The notes beneath the pieces are model-generated. The model did not search any database, was not told the DNA's origin, and was given only the letters and a program-made list of their open reading frames with translations. A DNA stretch of 64,000 bases from Nemopilema nomurai. Its lineage: Eukaryota > Cnidaria > Scyphozoa > Rhizostomeae > Rhizostomatidae. The stretch is from contig PEDN01001356.1 in NCBI GenBank assembly GCA_003864495.1, forward strand, positions 124,001 through 188,000. The letters run 5' to 3'. This document shows positions 46,295-57,080 of the stretch, piece by piece (position 1 is the stretch's first letter; the number at the start of each line of letters is the position of its first letter). Made by a program: the position numbers and the translations under genes.

Positions 46295-47822
46295 ATGGCC
46301 GCGTCAAAATTACATCGTTACTTTCGTTCTTCAATGATGAACCAAAATCCATTGATAGGGGTGAAAATCACTACAAATCAGGTCATATACAGTCTTTGAC
46401 ATATATTAGTGGAATTGTTCATGGAGAAGTGCAAGCAAGCATGAAGGATAAAGTGTATAAAGTAACGGTGAGCTCTTGATAAAGGCATAGGCCTAAATTT
46501 CAATTTCAATGAATTAAACAACAATTACTTACAATGTAATACTGTATACATAGGTAGAATCTAAATCATATTAACAGAAATTCCATAACTAACAGTATTT
46601 TCTACAATATGTGGATATATTATGTTGTCTAGGACACTGAGATAAATCATCACGATTATCGAGCCTTGTTGAGTAATCTAAATTTCCTTGTTGGGTAATT
46701 TAGACTCTCCAAATGTTCATTTTACAAATATCAATTTTCAAACTAATTCAAAAGTGTGCGATTGATTATTTCATTTTGTTTCCAACAGATGTACCTTGAT
46801 GACGAATTAAAAATTAAGGCCACAGAATGTCAGTGTCCAAGGGGTGAACTGAAATGCAGCCACTCAGCAGCCCTCTACATACATTGCATTCACAATTTGA
46901 GCAAAACTGACACAGAGTGCCAGTGGAAAAAGCCAAAAAAGTAAGCACTGAGCCCAAGACAGCAAGTGAGCTTTTTCCACCTTCAAAACAGTATAGCCCA
47001 CTTTCACCCAACCCAGATGATGAAGATAGGGCCTGGTTATTTGATGAGTTGTCTGGGTATGGCAGGTTTACAGGATTATGGTGGCTGTTGAGTCCTGAAC
47101 CTAATACTGACTACAAAAGTATTGCAGTTTCTATTATTGCTGATTTAGTAGGCTGAGTTCCAATCCAAGCATGCCAGTGATAGAATATCCTACTTCCAAG
47201 AAATTCTGAAATTGGACCAAGCAACAATCAATAAAGTTGCAATTGACACACAAGGTCAGCAGCATAATGACACATGGCATGTCATAAGGAAGGGGAGACT
47301 CACTGCCAGCAATTTTGGTGCCATTCTGGAGGCCAAAAGAGTCATTTCTCTTGTCAAGCGTGTCTTGGGCGAATATGACCTGTCCCAGGTAAAGTCAATT
47401 GTCTGGGGCACCTAACACGAGAAAGAAGCTGCAGAAAAATTTAGTCAGACTACAGGAGAAGCTGTAACAAGTACTGGAATTTGGCTGGATGATGAACTTG
47501 TAGGGGAGCAGGCCCTTCTTGAAGTGAAATGCCCATATTCACTACGCCATGATATGGTAGAACAAGGGCTAAATAAGAAGGACTTTTTCCTTGAAAAAAA
47601 CGAAGAAGGTCATCTTATGTTAAGAACTGACCATCATTACTGGCATCAAGTTCAGGTCAGCTTCATTTAACAAATAGAAGCCTTTGTTATTTTGTAGTTT
47701 GGACAACAAAGGGCATGAAAGTTTTCAAAATCACAAGAGATAATACTTGGTGCCAAAATTTTACAACTTTGAAACAATTTTATTTTAAAAACATTTTCTC
47801 TTTGTTATCTGAAGCACTGTAA
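46295..47822 (+). pseudogene. Element K nuclease (SWIM, YqaJ) lacking the SPDG motif
   Basis: Exon 1 starts at ATG 46295 (MAASKLHRYF), shifts frame, and reaches GENHYKSGH and MKDKVYKVT before a GTGAGC donor. Exon 2 begins near 46789 with YLDDELKI and a SWIM finger (ECQCPRGELKCSHSAALYIH), then CQWKKPKK, FPPSKQYSPLS and ELSGYGRFTGLWWLLSP. The YqaJ part has WHVIRKGRLTASNF, TGIWLDDELVGE, LLEVKCPYS and HYWHQVQ. The stretch that should contain GASPDG is absent between WLDD and VGE, so the catalytic Asp is lost. Frame changes near 46935, 47155 and 47660 and a TAA at 47413-47415 add damage. Confidence 0.83.
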
Positions 47823-47840
47823 AATAGATAGATATTTTAA

Positions 47841-48317
47841 GTAGTGAAATCCTAGAATTGCCCCCCCCCCCCGAATTAGCCCCCACCCTAGCTCACAAAT
47901 TGTTTTAATAAGCCTCCATCAAAAATTTTTTATATAACCCTCAAATAACTCACAAACCTAAAACTTAAAGGTCTCTCGAATAAGCCCCCCACTGCTATCA
48001 TGTTTTTTTTGCCACCTGAATTACCTATTAGTGCTTTATCAAGAAAAACTGAAAACAATTGATGTATTCAGTAAATGAAATTAAAGTTTTACAAATATTT
48101 ACAACTGAAATGCATGAGGCTTTTTTAAAAACGAGTTCTCCATGTATAACAAGTTCAAAAAGATGTCGCTTTTCACATAGTTTTTTTATAAAAATTCAAG
48201 AATTTTTGGTTCTTTATGTATCACATGAAAAATGTTTAAGTCCCCTTGGAATAAGCCCCCATCTAAAAATGTCCAAAATTAATAAGCCCTCCGGAACTAA
48301 TCTAAGGATTACCGTAC
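47841..48317. mobile_element. TTAA-flanked MITE inside element K
   Basis: Ends read GTAGTGAAATCCTAGAATT at the left and GTACGGTAATCCTTAGATTAG (reverse complement) at the right. TTAA lies at 47837-47840 and 48318-48321. Inside, the phrase AAT(A/T)AGCCCCC recurs at least four times, with a poly-C run near 47863. There is no coding capacity. A TTAA duplication suggests mobilisation by a Kolobok or piggyBac-type transposase. It inserted between the convergent genes. Confidence 0.68.
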
Positions 48318-48365
48318 TTAAAAAACAATTATTTAAAAAAATTAATTAAAATCTGTTCCTGTTGA

Positions 48366-49923
48366 ACATTCTTTTATCAGTGGAAACTGAAGATTTATCA
48401 GCACAGCAACCAGTTGAACAATCTTGTCTGCATGGCTTCTTAGCCATGCAGGAATGAATTATAATACTTTGAAGTCTTTTATTCTGGCATTAGCCCTCAT
48501 CACATGAATTCTGCTTCTAGCTATCTCTTTGTTCTCAAAATTTCTTGTCTTGTAAACTCCCCATGCTCCAAAAATGGTGGGATATTACAGAAACACCAAC
48601 AGGAAAAATGTCGTTAATGAGAAATCCTTTGTCAGCAAGGATCAAGTCTCTTGCAACAAAATGACTCAATATGCCACAATTTTCTACTATTGCTTTATCT
48701 GATGTAGAGACATATGTTATAACAGCATTTGGGGAAACACCAATCAACACTTTGAGCGAATTCATTGATCTGTAAGGTGAATATGTGGCTCTCTGTAAAT
48801 TCATTTGCTTGGGACTTGCAATTTCTATATCTGTGCAGTCTATGACAATTCTACAGTTTGGGAATGGGAGAAATGACGATAGAGAATTAATTTTGTTCTT
48901 GTGCCTTGATGGTAAATTTTACATGAGGTCTTTGAAAAATAGCTCATGCAAAACATAAATGAATGTTAAGATAATGTTTGAAATGGTTTTTCACTACATG
49001 AAAACATTTGCCCAAGATGCAAATTGGTGTAGTTTTGTCTCAATTTCATTTAACGTGATCAAGACCTGATCTTCAAACTTAACAGCCTCGACTTTCCAAC
49101 CATAATAATAATTTGCTGGATTCAAATCTCTTTGTGTAATTCACAAGTATCCAGAAGACTTTCTTTGTGGAATTCTGGTTTCCATCCGCAGGAAATCCTC
49201 TTTAATTTGTGCACTGAATAATGCTGCTTGCAATATTCCTGCTCACTTTTCAATGCATTGAGCTGATCAGTTGCAACTTCTAACTCTTGCTGCAAAATGA
49301 CTTCATTAGCTGAGTAGCTTGATTTACTGCTTTGCAAAAAAAATTCCCCAGATGCTGATTCTTGTTGAGTTTCATTTTCAACTATATTTTTTATAATCCT
49401 CTTGTTCTTGACCTCAGGCTCACATGGAAAAAAATTTTCAGCATTCCAAGCAAAGAGCTCTGGATCGGTCTTTTTTCCATCTCGAAAGTGGCAGCTGCAC
49501 ACTCTTGAGTTTTGATTTGGCTCTCTATCTTGTCTTCTAGAATATTAGAGAATAGAGTGAACTTAATATTGGAAAATGAATGGGAATGACACATCATACA
49601 GGCCTAAGCTTTTGTATGTGCAAAAGGCTAGCAACAGTCCCAGGAAGTACTAATCTCTGCAAATCTAGACTAGATCTACTAGATTTGCTATTAGACTAAA
49701 AATGTTTGAATCGTGTTTTTAGCCTAGTTTTAAGGCTAAACAACGTATTAGTGGTAAAACAATTGTTGCCTTGGTTATTACGTTATAAATCAATGTTCAC
49801 AATTCATCACTTACCTTATCAATGTTTTCCAACGATTCGATCGTCTTTCTTCCTTGGGAAATCTGAAAAAACTGCAGTCATGACTTTCCGATTGATGGTT
49901 GCAGGAACAGGAACAGAACACTG
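48366..49923 (-). pseudogene. Element K transposase (THAP, DDE_Tnp_4 remnant)
   Basis: Exon 1 (49923 to about 49820) encodes a broken THAP start (MVQCSVPV, then in another frame SFFRFPKEERRSNRW) ending at a TAAGTG donor. The second part has VCSCHFRDGKKTDPELF (the CxxH half of THAP) and a coiled coil, with the stop at 49122. The catalytic remnant further left shows CRIVIDCTDIE (first Asp), YSPYRSMNSLKVLIGVSP, LILADKGFLINDI (second Asp) and RIHVMRANARIKDF, where the usual Glu is Met. Multiple frame changes and stops occur. The partner nuclease is at 46295. Confidence 0.78.
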
Positions 49924-50302
49924 AACCATCGCGAATTCTGAATGATAGTAAATTTATAACAAAGTTATTGATGTAAAAACGATTAATACGAGATGAACCA
50001 CAATAATTAAACCTAATTTCAACTATGAAATCGTTAATAAGTTCGTAAATTCAATAGAAAACGATAAGGCACACGACGTTAATAGTCAAAACTATGGTGT
50101 ATGCAAGCACCCCGAAGTTTGTTTAGAACCAGAGCCACCGTTACTAAGGACAAGTGACGTCACACTCCGGGACTCCGAAAATTTTTATGGCCTAATTTGA
50201 TGCGCGCGCATTCTTGTAGTCAAAAACCTTGTTTATGAATAGATGAGGTTTGTTGCATTTACTTCTTATTGCATTGAAAATTATCTCTCGCGTTTAGCAA
50301 CA

Positions 50303-52124
50303 ATGCCCCAAACTTGTTGTGCGGTCAGTCGTACGAACAGAAAAATTGGAGAAAATAAAGATGTTCCTTTTATAAAAAGCGGAATGGAACAACACCAATT
50401 CAGAAACATCGAAGGCAAGTCTGGACAACAGTGTGGAGGCGCGCCGATTGGAAATCGTGTAGCAAGCATCAAATATAAAATGCTGTCATTTGCAGGGAGC
50501 ATTACATTTCAGGTTCATCTTCAATTTTTTTTATTTACTATTCATTATATGTGTTTTCCTAGTGACCAGCGTAAATACATGTTATTGATATCTCGGAACT
50601 ATATCTATGTTGTGGTTGACATATGGACCTAAGACTTCAGCCGAAATTGGTGGTTCCGTAATGCTCACTGAAAATATTGTCTTAAGTATTTAGTGCCCCT
50701 GGGAAATACTGCATAGCAAATGTAGTTGATCATATCCTCATTACAAAATAAATCCCTATAATACTATGAAATAGAAACCTTTTGCAAACCGCAGGAAGGC
50801 TGTTCTCAGTTATGAAAAATAGAACATTGACTTCATACAACTTTGAACTTTCAAAAGTCGATTGGGCTGTTTGTTAAACCGTATGGTTGTGACTTTTTGC
50901 ATGTTCTGAGTTTTAAATCTATTTTGCTCATGCAGAACCTTGGATAGAACTTCACTTTTTATTGCCCCGTCTGATGCTTAGAGACAGCCCCGGGAATTGA
51001 CAGTGTTAGGTATTGTTTTTATTCCCCAGGTCAAAAATCCTAGAACCGTGATGATCCCAACTGGAATCCTACAATATTCCAGCACACATCTGCAAAAGAT
51101 ATTGCAAAAGTTGAAGAAAACTGCAAGACAAGCAAGTTATGAAATACTTAAGAAGAAAAGGGGGATGTTTCAGGTCAATTGGAAAGTAACTGAAAGCGTG
51201 TCATAGGTAGAAGCAAGTCCACATTCCGATTCATTGAATGATGGTGTCGTGCAAAACGAGGAATTGAGGAAATCTAGGAAGACAATGAAAGTGTTTTGAC
51301 TGAAAAACCATAGCGAGACTGACAAACAAGGTGTCTCAGGTAGAGGAAGAATTGAGGGAAAGGAATGCAGAGGTATGCAAATTGAGAGAAGAAGCTTAAA
51401 AAAGGAAGATTCGTCTTTGACAAACTAAAGGAACCAAGTGAAGATGTCAAATTTTTCACTGAGTTATCAACTGTAGCGGTATTTTCATGGCCTGTTTTTT
51501 TGGTAAGAAGCAAATTGAAAAAGTGCAGTTCTGTCCTGTCTGAAGAGAACCAAGTTCTAATTGTGTGGCTTAGCAAAAAAGAAATCAAGGAAAATCTTCC
51601 ACAGTCCTTATAGAGAAGATATAGAGACTGTATCTGCATCATTATTTGCAGTGAGATATTTATTAAAAGACCAAACTTGGTCAAAATATAAGCATGATAA
51701 CACAATTGAGTATCTCATTGAAATCAGTCCTACAGGTGCAGTCACATTTCCATCTGAAGGCTGGGGGCGGGGCAGAGTGTCTGAAAAGCAGATTACAGTT
51801 GATTCAGGTTTCCTAAAGAAGCTATACCCTGGTGATTGTGTTATAGCAGGTAGAGTGTTTCTATTGAAGATTAATTGTCAAAACATGAAGCTTACTTGAA
51901 GATCCCAAATTTACACGTGGGAAGACACAGTTTTCCGCAAAAGATGTAGATGAATCCTGGTAACTATCAAATGTCAGAATTCATGTGGAGAAATTCATCG
52001 AGCAATTGAAAAATTAAAAACTTTACAACACACTTTACCCTTAAGTCTTGTAGATTTAATTGAGAAAATAATGTTTGTCGTGTCTGGTATTATTAATTTG
52101 AACCATAGTGTTGTAAACAAATAG
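50303..52124 (+). pseudogene. Element J transposase (degenerate THAP, DDE_Tnp_4)
   Basis: Starts MPQTCCAVSRTNRK, a decayed THAP beginning in which the second Cys of the usual CxxxGC is Ser. A basic helical segment near 51070-51200, FDKLKEPSEDVKFFTEL, and the DDE core follow in mixed frames: IIICSEIFIKRP (Asp lost, reads Cys-Ser), ISPTGAVTFPSEGWG, PGDCVIAGRVFLL (second Asp region altered) and RIHVEKFIEQLKN (Glu present). It ends at NHSVVNK. Many stops and shifts occur. The gene is one of the most decayed pairs in the window. Confidence 0.75.
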
Positions 52125-52221
52125 AATTTATTTAAATTTTTATGTACATGTACTGTCAAATGAACAATATATTTTTGGTCCAATAGATTTCTCCCAAAAT
52201 GCACATAAAGCTGAAACAGAT

Positions 52222-52735
52222 TTAGTGGTGGAGGTGGTGTTTAGATATGTTACACCAAGACACAAGATAAAGAAATTCAAATATTTCAGGAATAAAAAGT
52301 TGATGACCCTTTGATAATATAAGAGCGAAATTGATAATTTCTACAGTATTTCTACAGCCTTTGCATGCCTTTTCATTTCTATCAAGGATAGTACTACCAT
52401 CTAGTTTTACAATCTTTGTTTTCACATCAGATCATTTTCCAAAACTTTGGTCTCCTACATGTACAATATAATGAATGATTTGTTGATGTTCTAAGCTCTG
52501 TTTTGCTGGACAAAACTTCAGGAAGAAAAGAATAGATATTTTTTCCTACAAGGCAAACCATCCCTTCCCTTTTATTTGCAGCAAATGTGTAAGAAAACTC
52601 TGCTCCGAATAGTTCAATTTGTAGCTGAATTTGGTAGTAGTAAGAATGGTTCTTTTTCATAATAAAGTCAGGACAAAGGCTTGCAAGCGGAAAGTTCTTA
52701 TCATTCTGCCAACAATCATAACCATCCTTGTTATT
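52222..52735 (-). pseudogene. Element J nuclease, C-terminal part with decayed PHD finger
   Basis: From 52735: KDGYDCWQNDKNFPLAS, then KKNHSYYYQIQLQIELFG (end of the YqaJ domain) and SYTFAANKREG, followed by LYCTCRRPKFWKMI and, in a shifted frame, ENKDCKTRW. These last blocks correspond to the YCYC..., MVGCDN and CQYQW blocks of the PHD finger in element C. Upstream coding continues only at 58.1 kb because other elements intervene, and about 100 residues with the catalytic motifs are missing. Confidence 0.7.
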
Positions 52736-53042
52736 AAAGTGGACCTAAACTCTGTACGTTTAGGGTCCCCTTGGCTGAATCATGGGTTCTAAAAATGAGT
52801 AAATCACATTTAAGTTCATTCCATATTTGTGAAAGCCCCCATCATGGCCCCCAAAGTTGTAGAATCTTCTGTATATGACCACGCAGAAAAGAAGTATGGG
52901 CTCTAATAGTCGATGACGTCCGCCCAGGATCACACAATGATGTTGTGGGTGTTTGAAAGTCCTTAGTCATTATATTTGGTGTGAGAACAGTGGAAGTAGT
53001 CGATTTTCTCTTTTTGAAGGAATTCTAGCAAATATCTCAAAA

Positions 53043-53068
53043 ATGCCTTCAGATGAGTCTGATAGTGA
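53043..53068 (+). pseudogene. P2X7-ballast-like gene, first codons before hAT insertion
   Basis: ATG at 53043 gives MPSDESDS, then the hAT element interrupts the codon for the next Asp. The remainder is at 57081. The duplicated GATAGTGA is part of the coding sequence. Confidence 0.7.
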
Positions 53069-53096
53069 CAGGGGCGGCTGGGAGTAAAATTAAGTT

Positions 53097-53104
53097 GGTA
53101 TTAG
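53097..53104 (+). repeat. Subterminal GGTATTAG site, left end of hAT
   Basis: One copy 28 bp inside the left end. The right end region has several more, so this is probably a transposase binding site. Confidence 0.55.
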
Positions 53105-53297
53105 TCCCGTAGGTCGGGACAAAGATGGCCTACCCTTTATGGTCCATATGGCAGTCAGCGCAACAAAAGTATGACAGCAATTATAAATAGTGCTAGAGCA
53201 TATGCTACAGTTTTATACAAAAAAGGCCTGTTTCTGAAGAGAATTATATCATTATTTAATATAATTAAAATTTAATTATAATGAGGCAAACCAAGAG

Positions 53298-56200
53298 CTA
53301 CTTTTTGGAAAATCTTTCAAATCTACGTTGATTATATGATTTGAATCTATTGACAACTCTGTCTCTAAAGGATAATTGTCCTGCAAGAAATCTTAATGTT
53401 TTATTCTCAACTTGCAAGAACACAAGCATCTCTTTTCTTTTTTGCTTCATTGTGGACCTTTCAGGGGATACTATCCTTTTCATCCGGCTGAATATTCTTT
53501 CACAATGAACGCTGGTCAATGGTGTTGTCACGGCAAGTTCTATCACTCGGACTGCTTCAGGAAGTGCTTCCTCAAGTCCAGCCTGTTTTATTATAACAAG
53601 CAGATCCTGAAGACTAGGTACTCCCTCTTTAATTTGCTCAATCTCAATTTCCTGAAAATCGAAGGAGTCCAGTTCCTCATGATCAGCGATCTCGTCAGCC
53701 CTTTCTTCCTGGGATGGCACTTCCTCGTGTGCAATTCTTCTTTTTTCTTTCTTCTTTGCAACCAAAGCGTCCCTTTCACGAACTACCTGGCGTATAAGAG
53801 CTGAGATCTCTTTGTTTTGATATAGCACTGCAAGATTATGCTCTAGTGCCACTGTATCAGGTACAACAAATGGATATAGCTCTTTTAACTCGCTAATTAG
53901 GGCCCTTTGGTCGTTGACAGTAGCCGTCCTGCGCTGGTCAAATTTAGCTGGATGAACAAGGTCGATCCACTTGAACTTTGTCAGGTTTTCAAACCTCCAT
54001 TGAATCTGCTCTGAAAATTCTTGCGTAAGGTTTGCAGCAACTCTCTGCAGAGATTGCCTCCAGCTCTCCAAACTATTCATTTCTTGGTCGACTCCCCTCC
54101 AGCCTCCTCTTGTGCGAATATGTGGCAGAGATGGATCCATGCTTAATGCATCTGCCCATGTCTGACTTGAGTCAAATGACTGTAGGACCTGCTGGAAGTC
54201 GTCAAGCATAGAAGCAAGCTGGATAGCGTCAAAAGATGGATTTTGCATTAATTTTATTATTGGTGTACAGTAATCAAATAATTTTCTATACAGTTTCAGC
54301 AAAAAGACGAAATCAATTTCTTGAATCTGTTTGCAAAGGCGCCTTGCATTAGCCTGGTTTTCGGCTTTCTGGGTGGTATCAGTTGAAAACTCATATAAAG
54401 CAGTGCCAATCGTCTCATACCATACATCTATTGCTGTCACTGTAGTATCGCGAGAAAGCCATCTTGTGTCTCCTGGTTTTGGCAAGCAGTGCCCAAGAAC
54501 CGATGTTCGTTTTGGGCTAGATCTAAAAAAAGTTACCAATTTGTCAACTGTGCTAAAAAATTCTGCGACCTTGGGGATTCTACCTGCAGTTTTAGATGCG
54601 CAGAGTGCCATTCTGTGAGCAACGCAGTGGTTATAATATGCGGATGGAAACTTGTCCTGCATTTGTCTTTGCACCCCGCTGAACTGGCCACTCATTACTG
54701 CGGCGCCATCATAGGACTGTCCTATAAGCTTCTCTGCTCCTGTTTCTGAGTTAAGATTGAATGAGCTTAGAGTGTCCAGGAGAATTTTAGTCAAACCATT
54801 TGCTGATGTATCTTTGGAGGCATCAACCAGACCAAGCATATGTTCTTCTACATTACAATTATTAACAAGTCTAACTGAAATTGCTGACTGCTCAACATTG
54901 CTTGAATCGCTTGTGTCGTCCATCATAACAGCAATGTAGCGTGAATTTACCATCCTCCTTTGGATTTCTTCCCTCACTTCGTGGTAAATACTTTCAATTA
55001 ACTCATTTTGAGGGCCATGAGAAGTGTAGGTTATACGTTCTTCATGAAGAAACACCTTTAAATCGTTGCTATAGGAGCTAAGCAGGTCCAGAAGCTCAAT
55101 AAAATTTCCTCTATTCGACGAGGCCTTTGATTCGTCATGCCCACGGAAACTGAGACCTTGAGCTGCTAGTAAAACAGATATATTTATATGATGATGGAGC
55201 ATTTTAGCATATCGAGATGCTTTATTGTTGTGAATTTCAACTTCACGGCGATGAGCCTCATCAAGGGCGCAAGCTACGTCTACATTGCCCAAAAGTTTGT
55301 AGGCGGCATGGTTGGTGATATGTTTCCGCGAGCCTTGATGACGATTTGCAAGATTCCAGAAGTTTGAGCCAGAAGACGAATAACCTTTTTCTTGAACAAA
55401 CACATTTCTCATCTGATAGAGATAGAGAAGAAAAACGTCAACTTATTATGCAGCAAGGGGCTTGGAAGGTATCGAAAAACCAAACAACTTGTAAAATCAG
55501 GGATGTATAAGAAGCATGAAGTATCAGCGCCACGCCACGAATTTGAAAGTGGGGGGGGGGGGGAAGACTAGCAAAAGTAGGGGGCCAAGGCTTCTTCCCC
55601 ATTTACTGTAGCTTTATAACTACTTGATTTGTAAAAAGGTGTGGGGGGGGGGCTGAGTATTTATAACTTTTTGACAGCCACTCTCACTTTGAGTCTAGAT
55701 GCTTATAGGGTTTTTTAAAGAGACCCACTTGAGAAACATGGACAAGATGTTATGCTAATGCAAACCGCTCTGTATCAATATCAGAATCAGAATGTGATTT
55801 TTAACTGAATGGAGCGGCTTTAATTTGAAGGAAACCAGATGCGGTTTTAAACCATAGTCTATGTTTAAACCAAAACATAAGTCATAAATATATACATACA
55901 TAAAACCAAAACAAATATCCACATATAATTACTTACCGAGTGTAATAAAAATAATATAGATTTTCAGAAAATCATTACAGATAGACCCGACGGAGTTTAT
56001 ACCTATACCACACCATTGATTTTTTCAGAGCAAAATGCCGCAACAGTCAACGGCCGCCAGCCTCAAACTGCAAGCCCAAGTTATTAGCTTTGCGATTCTA
56101 ATACCATGGGGTGTTGTGGGCGGTCTGTGTGCTCTTTTCCAACCTGGGGTTTTATTAGCAAATTTTACTTGAAATGCACTAAAATACTGTTCAATTAACT

Positions 56201-56568
56201 TAATTAACTTAAATCAGTAAAATACTGTCCAGTTCATAACAATTTAAAATGTATCATGATTTTCAATTTCAGAATTGTCTCAATATTGAACTAACTTAGG
56301 ATTGAACAGAGATACATACCGTTGATAAATCACCCATAACAAGACAAGGCCAGCAGAAGTATGCGTTCCTTTCTGCATCTCCACAAACCCAGGAAAAACT
56401 TTCATAGACTGAGTCCGATGACCTGTTCTTCAACGTTACTTTAGGACAGGGTCTCTCGTCTTTTTTCAATTGAAGACGCTGCTCGTGTGTTAGACTTCTT
56501 TGCGACGATAATAGGGAGAAGATATTAGAAACACCCCTGAGATAACCAGGTTGTACGACGCGATCCAT
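53298..56568 (-). CDS. hAT transposase, two exons, intact
   Basis: Exon 1 (56568-56320) starts MDRVVQPGYL and includes a TTF/BED-like zinc region (PCPKVTLKN, FSWVCGDAERNAYFCWPCL), then donor ACG/GTATGT. Exon 2 (55412-53298, 704 residues plus stop) follows acceptor CTATCAG. It has HHHINISVLL, MMDDTSDSSNVEQ (DUF4371 region), YDGAAVMSG, YYNHCVAHRMALC, PGDTRWLSRD, and a C-terminal hAT dimerisation domain with TTPLTSVHCERIFSRMK and VFLQVEN. No stop or shift was seen, so this is the best candidate in the window for a functional transposase of about 787 residues. Upstream AT-rich DNA up to 57080 should hold the promoter. Confidence 0.92.
55540..55566. repeat. G-run in hAT intron
   Basis: A run of about 13 G near 55550, and another of 8-9 G near 55644. 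They lie in the intron of the hAT gene. Confidence 0.7.
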
Positions 56569-56621
56569 TTCAACAACAGTCAGTTTTGGTCGATTGGAAA
56601 TGTAAACGATACGGCCACCAG

Positions 56622-57064
56622 GGTATTAGAAATGAAAAACTAATACCATTCAGCCAGATGGGCTATTCTTTTATGGCAGCAAAACAAAAGGATGTTGCGT
56701 CACAGACAGTCCAAAAGACAAAACAAAGTTCGACTTATGGTACTAGAGACAAGAAACTAATACCATACAGCCTCACTAGCAGTGAAAGGGTAGCGGCACG
56801 TTTTAAGTCAGGAGGCTTCAGAAATCGCTATAGAAAATATGTCAATGCCAATTAGGAATGACGCAAGATTATAAAGGCAGACGAATTAACTTATTCATCA
56901 CCATGATAAAGACAGACCAAGAGCAATTTTTGTTTACGGCTGTGGCTTTACGAATATAAGGGGTATTTCAGTTCGAATTGATTATTCTACAACATTTACG
57001 CGTACAACAGCAGCCACTATTTTATTGGCTGAAAAAATGGTATTAGACTAATACCTTTAATACC
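56622..57064. repeat. Cluster of GGTATTAG/CTAATACC sites, right end of hAT
   Basis: GGTATTAG at 56622, CTAATACC at 56640, GGTACTAG at 56739, CTAATACC at 56757, GGTATTAG at 57039, CTAATACC at 57048 and TTAATACC at 57058. The first four form two inverted pairs about 26 bp wide, in two related segments (about 56621-56700 and 56738-56820). They are placed between the promoter region and the terminus, so they are likely transposase binding sites. Confidence 0.65.
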
Positions 57065-57080
57065 ACCCCCGCCGCCCCTG

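Larger units (their letters stand above)
46194..50186. mobile_element. Element K: transposase/nuclease DNA transposon
   Basis: The outer 50-70 bp of both ends match in inverted orientation: TGACGTCA, TAGCAACG or TAGTAACG, TCTGGTT and TAAACAAA (46223-46265, and 50120-50162 reversed). AT lies at 46192-46193 and 50187-50188; the exact terminal bases are less certain because the outermost 20 bp have diverged. It contains a + strand nuclease and a - strand transposase, convergent, with a TTAA-flanked MITE between them. Confidence 0.72.
53069..57080 (-). mobile_element. hAT transposon, apparently complete
   Basis: Ends are CAGGGGCGGC and its inverted copy, flanked by an exact 8-bp duplication GATAGTGA (53061-53068 and 57081-57088), as expected for hAT. 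The length is 4012 bp. The single transposase gene is open across both exons. Removing the element restores the frame of the P2X7-ballast-like gene. Subterminal GGTATTAG motifs occur in both end regions. Intact gene, ends and duplication indicate a recent insertion. Confidence 0.95.

Noticed and set aside
53412..53804. 130-codon + frame
   Set aside because: Antisense to the intact hAT transposase.
56586..56855. 89-codon + frame in the hAT right end
   Set aside because: It covers the repeated GGTATTAG segments; better explained as subterminal repeats.
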